Assembly: GCA_001689415.1 (NCBI GenBank) | Contig: LUJM01000044.1 | Coordinates: 35,959-63,726, forward strand | Length of the DNA stretch: 27,768 nucleotides | Direction of reading: 5' to 3' | From: Bacteroidales bacterium M2 | GTDB taxonomy: Bacteria > Bacteroidota > Bacteroidia > Bacteroidales > Muribaculaceae | Shown: in pieces, positions 6,043 to 13,283 of the stretch | How the letters are laid out: each line of letters starts with the position of its first letter | Numbering within the stretch: the first letter of the stretch is position 1 | The notes under the pieces: generated by a model | Database searches by the model: none | What the model saw: only the letters and a program-made list of their open reading frames with translations | What the model was told of the DNA's origin: nothing | Made by a program: the position numbers and the translations under genes

Positions 6043-6959
6043 GCGAGGTCTATTTTGAGGCCTTCGTCGGCCGGTATGATGTTGCCTTCAAAAACTTCGG
6101 CAGCTTCGCGTACCAGTTGCCACTGGTCTTGTATACTTTGCGAATAATGGCCGATTACCAATGTCTTGGCCTCGGCGGCTTTAGCTATCTGCGCGGCTTG
6201 TCGGGCGGTAGAGTGGCCTCGTGGAGCTGCCTTAGCCTGCCCCTCGTCGCCGTAGGTAGCTTCGTGGTATAGGGTGTTGATGCCTCGCACTGATTCGGCT
6301 ACGCGCATATCCATAGCCGTATCCGAGCAGTAGGCATAACTTGCCGCAGGCGTTGGCGCGGTAGTGAGCCTTTCGTTGGGAACGGTGGTGCCGTCGGGAA
6401 GTACAAGGTCGGCTCCGTCTTTGAGGTCGTTCATCAGGTAGTGGGGCACTCCGTAGAAATCACAGCTTGCGCGGTCAATGTGGCGGCGTTTGTTAACCTC
6501 GTCGAAGCGGAATCCTACACATGGTACACGGTGGTAGAGCGGAAACGATGTTACTCGCAACGACCCATCGTCGAAAATCACCGATGTTGTGTCGGGCTCT
6601 ATTATATTCCAGTGTAATTTGTAAGTGCGTTCGCGGCATACTGCGTTTACCATTTGCCTGAGGATATCTACGCCTTCAGCAAATGTATGCACGGTAACAT
6701 CACCCTCTACGCTGTGAAGGGCGAGGGTCGACAGCAAGCCTGGCAGACCCAGAAAATGGTCGCCGTGGAGATGAGAGAGAAATATATGGTCGAGGCGGGC
6801 AAACGAGATTCCGTAGCGGCGCATCTGCAGCTGCGTTCCTTCGCCACAGTCCACGAGCATGTGGTGACGTCGGTATGTCACCATTTGGGCACTTGGGTTA
6901 TGCCGTGTCGTGGGTGTAGCCGAGCCACAGCCAAGGATAGTTACATTGAAATAAGACAT
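6039..6959 (-). CDS. rnz: Ribonuclease Z
   Basis: 306 aa metallo-beta-lactamase-fold endonuclease that trims tRNA 3' trailers. The zinc motif SHLHGDHFLG (62-71) contains His63, His65, Asp67 and His68. The N-terminal LGCGSATPT and NPSAQ, the later YCSDTA and HEATY, and the terminal GHYS segment match the bacterial RNase Z family, and length is typical. It heads a unit with tadA and lpxB. A -7 box lies only 4 bp before the ATG, so the mRNA may be nearly leaderless. Coupling of two tRNA-maturation enzymes is visible from the rnz/tadA overlap. Confidence 0.95.
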   Translation of the reverse strand: MSYFNVTILGCGSATPTTRHNPSAQMVTYRRHHMLVDCGEGTQLQMRRYGISFARLDHIFLSHLHGDHFLGLPGLLSTLALHSVEGDVTVHTFAEGVDILRQMVNAVCRERTYKLHWNIIEPDTTSVIFDDGSLRVTSFPLYHRVPCVGFRFDEVNKRRHIDRASCDFYGVPHYLMNDLKDGADLVLPDGTTVPNERLTTAPTPAASYAYCSDTAMDMRVAESVRGINTLYHEATYGDEGQAKAAPRGHSTARQAAQIAKAAEAKTLVIGHYSQSIQDQWQLVREAAEVFEGNIIPADEGLKIDLA

Positions 6960-6963
6960 AGTG

Positions 6964-6971
6964 CAAACTTA
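6964..6971 (-). promoter_or_regulatory. Putative -7 box of rnz
   Basis: TAAGTTTG on the - strand matches TAnnTTTG exactly and ends 4 bp before the rnz ATG. No TTTG occurs at the usual 19-21 bp upstream; the nearest are at 12 and 32 bp. The promoter is therefore plausible but incomplete. Confidence 0.4.
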
Positions 6972-7069
6972 CGCAAAATTTTGCAAAAATCGAGTATCCA
7001 TTGCAAAAAAGCTATAAAAATCGTGCTTCTGAGCATGTCTGGGGCAACATTTGGCTTTGCTTTTACGTA

Positions 7070-7120
7070 TTATCTATAGCAACAGCAGAAAGAAGTAAAG
7101 TATTGAATTAGTTTTTTCAT
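7070..7120 (-). CDS. Possible 16-codon leader ORF
   Basis: On the - strand an ATG opens the frame MKKLIQYFTSFCCCYR followed by TAG. It sits between the HAD phosphatase and rnz, preceded by an A/T-rich segment. Three consecutive Cys codons make it resemble an attenuation leader peptide, but no cysteine gene follows and no downstream attenuator is visible. It may be chance. Confidence 0.2.
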   Translation of the reverse strand: MKKLIQYFTSFCCCYR

Positions 7121-7149
7121 AGGATTAGATTTTTTAAGGTTTAGACACT

Positions 7150-7187
7150 GCGGGCCTGTCGTGATGACAGGCCCGCGGATTTTTTTG
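7150..7187 (+). terminator. Strong hairpin with T tract on the + strand
   Basis: GCGGGCCTGTC (7150-7160) and GACAGGCCCGC (7166-7176) form an 11-bp stem with loop GTGAT, followed by GGATTTTTTTG on the + strand. On the - strand it lies about 30 bp after the phosphatase stop and is preceded by A7 but followed by no clean U tract. It probably terminates the phosphatase transcript despite facing the other way, or ends an unknown + strand RNA. Confidence 0.6.
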
Positions 7188-7207
7188 TTCGTACCCGGTA
7201 ATGTGTC

Positions 7208-7861
7208 TTATTTCTCTACAAGGTCTATGATTTGTGACGGTGTAGATATTATATGGTCGGCGTACGCCTGCTGAAGTTCCACGATAGGCCTGAAACCCCA
7301 CGTTACGCCGCACGATTCGACGCAGGCTCTGCGGGCGGTTTCCATGTCTACGCCCGAGTCGCCGACATACAATACTTCGGCTTTGGGGGTGGGGCACATC
7401 GACAAGGCTTTGAACACTATCGACGGGTCGGGCTTGCGGGGGATACCGTCGATGTTGCCAAGTATTGCCCTGAAATTGGCATCGGGGAAATAATGGGCTA
7501 CAATCTTGGTCACTGCCTCCTCGTATTTGTTTGATGTCACGGCAAGGTTGATACCCCGGGCTGTGAGTTCTTCGAGAAGCTCCGGAATACCCGGATAGGG
7601 GGTTGTGGCATCGCAGCAGTGTTCGCCGTAGTATTCTTTGAAATGGGCGAGGGTGTCGTTGACTACTTTTTCAGAATGCTGGTCGTCGGGTAATGCTCGC
7701 TCTATAAGCTTGCGCACGCCGTTGCCTACCATGTTGGGGTATACCCACAGGCCGTGCTGAGGATAGCCCATAGCCTTCAGGGCGTAGTTGGTAGCTGCGG
7801 CAAGGTCGTCGATGGTATTGAGCAGCGTGCCGTCTAAATCAAAGATTACATATGACTTCAT
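7208..7861 (-). CDS. HAD-family hydrolase, phosphoglycolate phosphatase-like
   Basis: 217 aa. HAD motif I is FDLDGTLLNT (nucleophile Asp8, acid Asp10), motif II is the TSNK segment, and motif IV is VGDSGVDM. The helical cap between motifs I and II places it in subfamily IA, like Gph. Family members hydrolyse 2-phosphoglycolate or other small phosphomonoesters; the exact substrate cannot be read from sequence. It follows tamL by 50 bp on the same strand and is probably the last gene of the kinase-tamL-phosphatase unit. Confidence 0.88.
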   Translation of the reverse strand: MKSYVIFDLDGTLLNTIDDLAAATNYALKAMGYPQHGLWVYPNMVGNGVRKLIERALPDDQHSEKVVNDTLAHFKEYYGEHCCDATTPYPGIPELLEELTARGINLAVTSNKYEEAVTKIVAHYFPDANFRAILGNIDGIPRKPDPSIVFKALSMCPTPKAEVLYVGDSGVDMETARRACVESCGVTWGFRPIVELQQAYADHIISTPSQIIDLVEK

Positions 7862-7911
7862 GTTGGATGTTTGTTGTTTTGTTTATGATTGTTGCAACCG
7901 CTATACCCATG

Positions 7912-10281
7912 TCAGAACGGATATCCGACAGCGAAGTGGAAGTTGGCATCGCGACTCCAGCGCGGGTGTATCAGCGGCCAGCGTTCCTGGTTCATCGCCG
8001 GGTTGTAGGCCTTGAAGCCAAGGTCGAGGCGCAGCAGGAAGTATGTGAAATCGAGGCGGATGCCAAGGCCGTAGGCGGCTGCGATTTCCTTGTAGAATTT
8101 GTTGAATTTAAATTGCCCGCCGGGCTGGTTGGGATAGTCCTTTATGGTCCATATGTTGCCGGCATCGACAAATAATGCTCCTTCGAGCACCCAGAATAGT
8201 TTGGCGCGGTATTCGATGCTCAGGTCGAGGCGTATGTCGCCACATTGATTGATGAAGTCGGTAACCGAATTTTTGGCATCGTACGAGCCCGGACCGAGGG
8301 TGCGCACGCCCCAGCCGCGAACTCCGTTTGCTCCACCGGCGTAGAATCGTTTTTCGAAAGGCACCATCGACGAGTTGCCATATGGGTACGCGATTCCCAG
8401 TCCGCAGTGCATCGCCAACGAGTTACGGCTGTTGAAATTGCGGGTGTATGTAAAGTCTGCCTCGCCTTTGACGTATTGGGCATACTGTATGCCGAAAATC
8501 TTATATACCCCCGACGATTTCTTCTGGCCTATCATATTCGAGATACCATAGAGCAGGTTGCCCGCCATTTCGGCCGACAGGCGTATACTGGTCACATGCG
8601 GCTGCACGCTAAGGGCGTTTACTGTAGCCGACGGCAAACGTCTGTTGGTACGCGAGAAGGTGTAGCCCATGCGCATGATGAAGTGGTCTTCGTAACTGTA
8701 TCGAAGCAAAGGGTTGCTCGGGGCGATTTCGTCTATAAAATTGATAGTGGAGCGGGGCAGGCGCACGTAGTTGATGTCGATAAGGTCGAACGTCTGGCGG
8801 CGCAGGTAGTCGGCTCTTTGCTGTTGCCATTTCCATTTCCATGCCGTGCCAAGGATGATACGCGTATATTCGGGTCGCTCCTGATAGTTGGCCGAGAAGG
8901 TAAACTCGGTCGAGGCCAGTCGTCGTTGTTTGAACGACTTCGACAGGAAGGGGCATTCGAACCTGGGCAATGTGATACCAACCTCGCCGGCAAACTCGGT
9001 GTAGCGGTTGTTGATAAGTCCGTCGAGATTGCCCGACAGGCTTTCGTACGATCCGCGGAGTTTTGTAGTGAGCAGCTCCGAGCCATGGGCAAGGTTGCGG
9101 TGCTGGTAAGTGAGTCCGAGGCCGAAACCGAAGTCGCCTTCCGAGTTGGTGCCTTCAACCTCGATCGAGGCTGTCATCTTCTTGTTTCGGGCCAGATAGA
9201 TATTGGCGTCCAGTAGCCCGACATCATCGCGAGCCCCGGCGGGAACCATTTCGATATTTATATACTTGATGATGCTCAGTCGCCCAAGAGCCTCGTAGGT
9301 GCGCTCTACATCGGCGGCACTATATGGCTTGCCGGGTGTAATGTAGCACATCTCGTCGAGGACTTTGGGCCGTATGTATCGGTCGCTGCTGTATATGAAC
9401 CCCGTACCGTTGTAAACAATGGTGTCGCGGATTGCGCCGGAGCCTACGCTGTCCGACGGATTTGCCAATATGAATGTAACATTGCGTATATCATAGCGGT
9501 GGTGGTGCTTGCCGCTAAGTCCGAGGCTGTCGGCAAGCGATGCCAGGGCGGTATGGCCGCCGGGTTTGTCGGCTGGAGTGTGAAGGTTGAGCGTTAGCCC
9601 TACGAGCTTGCTGCCCGCAATGGTGTCGGCGGTATAATTGATATATTCGCGGTTGAAATCGTAATATCCGGCATTCCTCAGCAGTTTTGTTATTCGTCCG
9701 CGTTCTTCGTCGAGGGCATTGCGGTCAAGCAGCATGCCGGGCCGTATGGTAGCCTCCGTGGTGTCGTACATCACAATGTGCCTTACTGCGCGGTCGCTGA
9801 TATTATAGTTCATCGCCGCTATGCGGTGAGGCTCGCCGGCAACTATGCGGTACTTCACGTCCATTCGTTTCTTGCCGTCGTGGCGTACGGTGTCGGCTTC
9901 TACGCGGGCATCGAGGTAGCCGCTGTTGATAAGTGCCAGCTGCAGCTGTCGGCTTGATGCCTCGGTGAGCGCCTGGTCATAGATTACCGGGGCTTGACCT
10001 ACGCGGCGAAGCCATCGGTTGTACCATTTGGTGCTGTCGCGGCCCGATAGGCTGTAGGTGGCCAGCTGAAGCTTGGCGAAGCCAAGTACCTTGTGGTTGG
10101 GCGTCTGGCGCAGGAAGTTGTAGAGTTCGACTTCGCTGATGTCGTTGCGGTCGGTAACATCTACAGATACCTTGTCGAGCAGGTATTCGCCATCGGGCAC
10201 ATGCTTGGTGGCGCTACATGCCGCCAGCAGCAATATCGACGCAATGGCCGTAAGTATGATATGTAATCGCTTGGCGTGCAT
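7912..10281 (-). CDS. tamL: TamL-type lipidated Omp85 protein
   Basis: 789 aa outer-membrane protein of the BamA/TamA superfamily. The signal ends in lipobox LLAAC (Cys22), so the N-terminus is lipidated, the feature separating Bacteroidota TamL from TamA. Residues about 35-370 form POTRA-like repeats (e.g. the NSGYLDARVEAD segment). The C-terminal half is an Omp85 beta-barrel with FYAGGANGVRGWGVRTLGPG, containing the conserved VRGW motif, and it ends in an aromatic beta-signal, FHFAVGYPF. TamL is thought to work with TamB in outer-membrane protein or lipid transport; no tamB is in this window. It starts 6 bp after the sensor kinase stop, so the two are cotranscribed. Confidence 0.9.
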   Translation of the reverse strand: MHAKRLHIILTAIASILLLAACSATKHVPDGEYLLDKVSVDVTDRNDISEVELYNFLRQTPNHKVLGFAKLQLATYSLSGRDSTKWYNRWLRRVGQAPVIYDQALTEASSRQLQLALINSGYLDARVEADTVRHDGKKRMDVKYRIVAGEPHRIAAMNYNISDRAVRHIVMYDTTEATIRPGMLLDRNALDEERGRITKLLRNAGYYDFNREYINYTADTIAGSKLVGLTLNLHTPADKPGGHTALASLADSLGLSGKHHHRYDIRNVTFILANPSDSVGSGAIRDTIVYNGTGFIYSSDRYIRPKVLDEMCYITPGKPYSAADVERTYEALGRLSIIKYINIEMVPAGARDDVGLLDANIYLARNKKMTASIEVEGTNSEGDFGFGLGLTYQHRNLAHGSELLTTKLRGSYESLSGNLDGLINNRYTEFAGEVGITLPRFECPFLSKSFKQRRLASTEFTFSANYQERPEYTRIILGTAWKWKWQQQRADYLRRQTFDLIDINYVRLPRSTINFIDEIAPSNPLLRYSYEDHFIMRMGYTFSRTNRRLPSATVNALSVQPHVTSIRLSAEMAGNLLYGISNMIGQKKSSGVYKIFGIQYAQYVKGEADFTYTRNFNSRNSLAMHCGLGIAYPYGNSSMVPFEKRFYAGGANGVRGWGVRTLGPGSYDAKNSVTDFINQCGDIRLDLSIEYRAKLFWVLEGALFVDAGNIWTIKDYPNQPGGQFKFNKFYKEIAAAYGLGIRLDFTYFLLRLDLGFKAYNPAMNQERWPLIHPRWSRDANFHFAVGYPF

Positions 10282-10287
10282 GGGGCA

Positions 10288-12390
10288 TTATCCTTTTACC
10301 GGAATTGTAAAGATAAAGCGCGAACCTCCGTGGTGTTCTGTGTCGAGTTTCAGCTCGCCGCCGAGAAGTCGGGCGAGAAGTCGCGAGATATACAGGCCAA
10401 GGCCGCAGCCGGTGACGGTGTTGTCGAGCTGGCGGAAGCGCGAGAATATGTTTTCGGCCTGGCTCTGCGGTATGCCTATGCCGGTGTCTGAAACACTGAA
10501 TTCTACCTGCGATGTCTCGGCGAGATATTTGAACTCGAGGTCGATGCGTCCCTTGTCGGTAAACTTATCGGCATTGCTGAGAAGATTGAGCAATACCTGG
10601 CCTACTCGCTGGGGGTCGGTATCGATAACCATATCCGGTGTCTGTGCGGTATTGAATTCGATTAGTACTCCCTTCGATGTGTGGCTTGAATCTTCAAAAA
10701 GGCTGTCGATGGCATAAGTGCATATTTCGTAGATGCTCGACGGCTTACGCTCTATGCTCATGGTGCCGTGTTCGAGGGCGGCTATATCAAGTACATCGTT
10801 GAGAAGGGTAGTGATCAGCTTCGAATTTAGCTCTATAATATTTGCAAAACGATGAAGATAACTGCTCTTATCTTCGGGTACGCAATCTACAATAAGCTTC
10901 GAATACTCAACAATGGCCGCGAGCGGTATCTTGATTTCGTGGCTCATGTTGTTTACGAAGTCTGTTTTTAGTTTGTCGGCGTTTTTGGCATTGTCGCGGG
11001 CGGCAATCAGCTCTTGCTGGGCTTGTTGTAGCTCGTTGCGTTCGTCGCGAAGACGTTCGGCAATGCTCGCTTCAAGTTCTGCCATACGTTTTACCTTGCG
11101 GTTTTGGCGGTATAGTATGAGCAACAGGGCGGCCAGGATGACAACTGCAAATAGCAGGCCGATGGCAAATATTCGTTCCGACCGCGCACGGCTTTCTTTA
11201 TGCGCTGTCATTTCGGCTATATTGGCCTCCTTGAGGGTGTTGACATCGTATATAATCTCAAGTTCGCGCAGGCGCTGGTCGGTTTTGCGCTGCATCTCTT
11301 TGCGCAGCAGCACATTGAGGTCTACCGCGGCATCGAGCTGGGTTTGCGTGTCGCCGATTTTTTCGGCAGCTTCCACAAGTGCGTTGAGATAGTAGAATCG
11401 GTATGATTCGTTTTCAGGGTTGTTGATCTGGCGCTTGATTGCGTCGATAGCCTTGCGGTACTGTTTGGTGGCAAGGAAATAGAAGATATCCGTCCTCTCG
11501 TATGCCTTCATTTCCTTGGCTATGGTCGTGTCCTTTTGGGCAAGTTCGTTTATTTTATTGTAAACGCCCTCGATTTCAGGTTTTGTCAGGCCCTTATAGT
11601 TTCCTAAAAGGCGTTGATAGCTTGCAAAGCGCAAACGGCTCAGGTCGCGGAAGGGGCGGCCATGGCTATGGTAGGCATCTGAGAGGGAGTCGATTACGTT
11701 TATGAGTTTTTTGTCGAGTTCTACGGCTTTGGAGTAGTTCTGATTGACGGTGAACACCGGTGCTGCCCGCGAGTAAACATGGTTGCGTATCGAGCCTGTG
11801 GACAACGGCAGTTGGTCTAATACATCCTCAAGTCGTTGTACGTATTGCTCGAGCAATTCGCCGTTGGTAGTCTTGGCAAGGCGCGAGCAGAGCGTATACA
11901 GCATCAGGGCGCGGTCATAGGGGTCGGCAGGGGTGTTGAGGTTTTCTCGTTTGAACAGGTCCTCGAGGTGGCTAAGGTCGTTGCCTGTGTCCTTGCGGGT
12001 CTCGATATCGGTGCGCATCATGGCGGCGTAGAGCATCACCTCGCGCTGACGGTTGGTTTCGAGAAACGAGCTTAGCTCATGCTCTATATTGCTCAGTGCG
12101 CTGTCATTATCGCGCAGTTCGTATACCATGCGCGACATTGCATCGAGCTGCACCTCGGCCCGGTTTGATGATTCGGCAACATGGTATAACCTGTTCAGGG
12201 CATCCATGCGGTCTTCGTGGTCAAGCGAAAGGTCGTAGAGGTTGTAGAGTGTCGATATTTTGTTGGCGGTATGTGTTTCTTCCTTTAGCGACTGCTCCAG
12301 GCTGTCGCGGAGAAATGTAATACGTGCATGGCTTGCAATAGTGAATAGCAGTGTCAGCGCGAGGATAATATAGCGATGTGTCCCTGACAT
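10288..12390 (-). CDS. TPR-containing sensor histidine kinase
   Basis: 700 aa. N-terminal signal/hydrophobic segment (about 7-20), an extended helical periplasmic region with TPR-like repeats (about 30-390), one transmembrane helix (407-427), a coiled coil (about 430-470), then the kinase core. The HisKA H-box is NNMSHEIKIPL with phospho-acceptor His484. The ATPase has N-box LLNLLSNADKF (Asn606), G1 box DTGIGIP (635-641) and G2 box GCGLGLY (661-667). No receiver domain and no response-regulator gene is adjacent, so it is an orphan kinase. Cotranscription with tamL (6-bp gap) suggests a link to envelope homeostasis, which is inference. Confidence 0.92.
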   Translation of the reverse strand: MSGTHRYIILALTLLFTIASHARITFLRDSLEQSLKEETHTANKISTLYNLYDLSLDHEDRMDALNRLYHVAESSNRAEVQLDAMSRMVYELRDNDSALSNIEHELSSFLETNRQREVMLYAAMMRTDIETRKDTGNDLSHLEDLFKRENLNTPADPYDRALMLYTLCSRLAKTTNGELLEQYVQRLEDVLDQLPLSTGSIRNHVYSRAAPVFTVNQNYSKAVELDKKLINVIDSLSDAYHSHGRPFRDLSRLRFASYQRLLGNYKGLTKPEIEGVYNKINELAQKDTTIAKEMKAYERTDIFYFLATKQYRKAIDAIKRQINNPENESYRFYYLNALVEAAEKIGDTQTQLDAAVDLNVLLRKEMQRKTDQRLRELEIIYDVNTLKEANIAEMTAHKESRARSERIFAIGLLFAVVILAALLLILYRQNRKVKRMAELEASIAERLRDERNELQQAQQELIAARDNAKNADKLKTDFVNNMSHEIKIPLAAIVEYSKLIVDCVPEDKSSYLHRFANIIELNSKLITTLLNDVLDIAALEHGTMSIERKPSSIYEICTYAIDSLFEDSSHTSKGVLIEFNTAQTPDMVIDTDPQRVGQVLLNLLSNADKFTDKGRIDLEFKYLAETSQVEFSVSDTGIGIPQSQAENIFSRFRQLDNTVTGCGLGLYISRLLARLLGGELKLDTEHHGGSRFIFTIPVKG

Positions 12391-12671
12391 ATTGGCATGT
12401 CTTGTTCGTTTGTTTTCTAATAAAGCCTCGTTTTAGTTTTTGGTGCTAATGACAAAGCCGTTAGATTTTATCAATGATATAGAACCCAACCCGTTCTTGC
12501 GAAAAGTTGAATTGGCTTAAGTTGCGCTATCTCAACTTGCTTCAGCTTTATTGTTCGGCGTTCCGGCTCTTATCGTTCTTGTGGCGATTGAGTAGCGTCA
12601 GCTGTAACCTAAAAGCTAAAAAACAGTGAGCAAGTTAGGGAGTGTGCGAAACTTGTATTGAATTGATTTAC
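12391..12671 (-). promoter_or_regulatory. Long 5' leader of the histidine kinase
   Basis: About 280 nt between the promoter below and the kinase ATG. Contains a hairpin AAGTTG/CAACTT (12519-12538) and a weaker AGAAC/GTTCT stem (12481-12497). No recognised riboswitch. On the + strand a 23-codon ORF from ATG 12449 (MTKPLDFINDIEPNPFLRKV...) continues after one stop as an apolar stretch, but the frame is broken and I treat it as non-coding. Confidence 0.4.
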
Positions 12672-12674
12672 CTA

Positions 12675-12704
12675 CAAAATTACTAAATTTTATGAAGATA
12701 CAAA
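12675..12704 (-). promoter_or_regulatory. Promoter of the histidine kinase-tamL unit
   Basis: TTTG (complement of 12701-12704), 18-bp spacer, TAATTTTG (complement of 12675-12682). The -33 element overlaps the poly-U tail of the upstream RNA candidate. Predicted start near 12671. Confidence 0.65.
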
Positions 12705-12962
12705 AAAAAAGTCCCAAACTCGTTTCTTCAACGCGTCAGGACCTAAGCCAAAGGGCATGTTTGTGATTCAAGTGTGTTGCTCCATAGACTTGTGCATAGA
12801 GATTATATCATACTTACTTATCCTTTATAGTCTTTTAGCATGGCTGTCGACTGTCGTCGCGACGTTGACGGCGCCCTGCTTTTGCCTTGACTTAGATCTT
12901 GATTGGGGAATGCGTAAATAATTATAGGTCTAAGCGTATGGCAATCGGACTTATAAAATTCG
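12702..12962 (-). ncRNA. Candidate ~260-nt structured RNA
   Basis: Bounded by a consensus promoter at its 5' side and nine consecutive U residues (complement of 12702-12710) at its 3' end. The ends are complementary: AAGTCC (complement of 12947-12952) pairs with GGACTT (complement of 12709-12714). Just inside, CGC and GACC near 12927-12936 can pair with GGTC and GCG near 12732-12743. This closed-rod layout resembles 6S-type RNAs, but no diagnostic sequence is recognised. tmRNA, RNase P and SRP signature sequences are absent. An 80-codon ORF over part of the region has no recognisable protein features and starts upstream of the promoter. Confidence 0.5.
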
Positions 12963-12965
12963 TTG

Positions 12966-12997
12966 CAAAGGTAATAATTTTTTGGCTCTGTAGCAAA
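12966..12997 (-). promoter_or_regulatory. Promoter of the 12702-12962 RNA
   Basis: TTTG (complement of 12994-12997), 20-bp spacer, TACCTTTG (complement of 12966-12973): full match to the Bacteroidota consensus. Predicted start at about 12962. Confidence 0.7.
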
Positions 12998-13252
12998 TAA
13001 TTTGCCATAAATAAAAATCATTGTCGGATATTGTGTTGAATGTACTTGCCTTAGAGACATAATGCCGGTTGTTGCTGCTCGGAGAGATAAATGTGCGTAA
13101 GTTTCGATAAATTAGGCTTTTTTAGCAGTTTGGCTAATATAATCTTATGCTTAGCTGTTTATCTTTTTATTTATGACTGTGTTGTTTGCTATCTGTCAAA
13201 AAACATGTCTTATAACATATTATCGCGGATGTGTTTTTTCGCAAATATTTAT

Positions 13253-13260
13253 TACCTTTG
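13253..13260 (+). promoter_or_regulatory. -7 box of the ior operon
   Basis: TACCTTTG matches TAnnTTTG and lies 23 bp before the iorA ATG. The -33 region at about 13231-13240 is T-rich but lacks an exact TTTG. Confidence 0.6.
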
Positions 13261-13283
13261 CGCGACACGCTAACCTATCGAAC

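Noticed and set aside
8245..9216. 323-aa + strand ORF
   Set aside because: Lies entirely antisense to tamL, whose barrel motifs and beta-signal are clear.
12818..13060. 80-aa - strand ORF over the RNA candidate
   Set aside because: No recognisable features; begins upstream of the mapped-looking promoter and overlaps it.
13173..13283. N-terminal extension of iorA
   Set aside because: The extension spans the -7 box and is unlike the family; the conserved N-terminus begins at ATG 13284.
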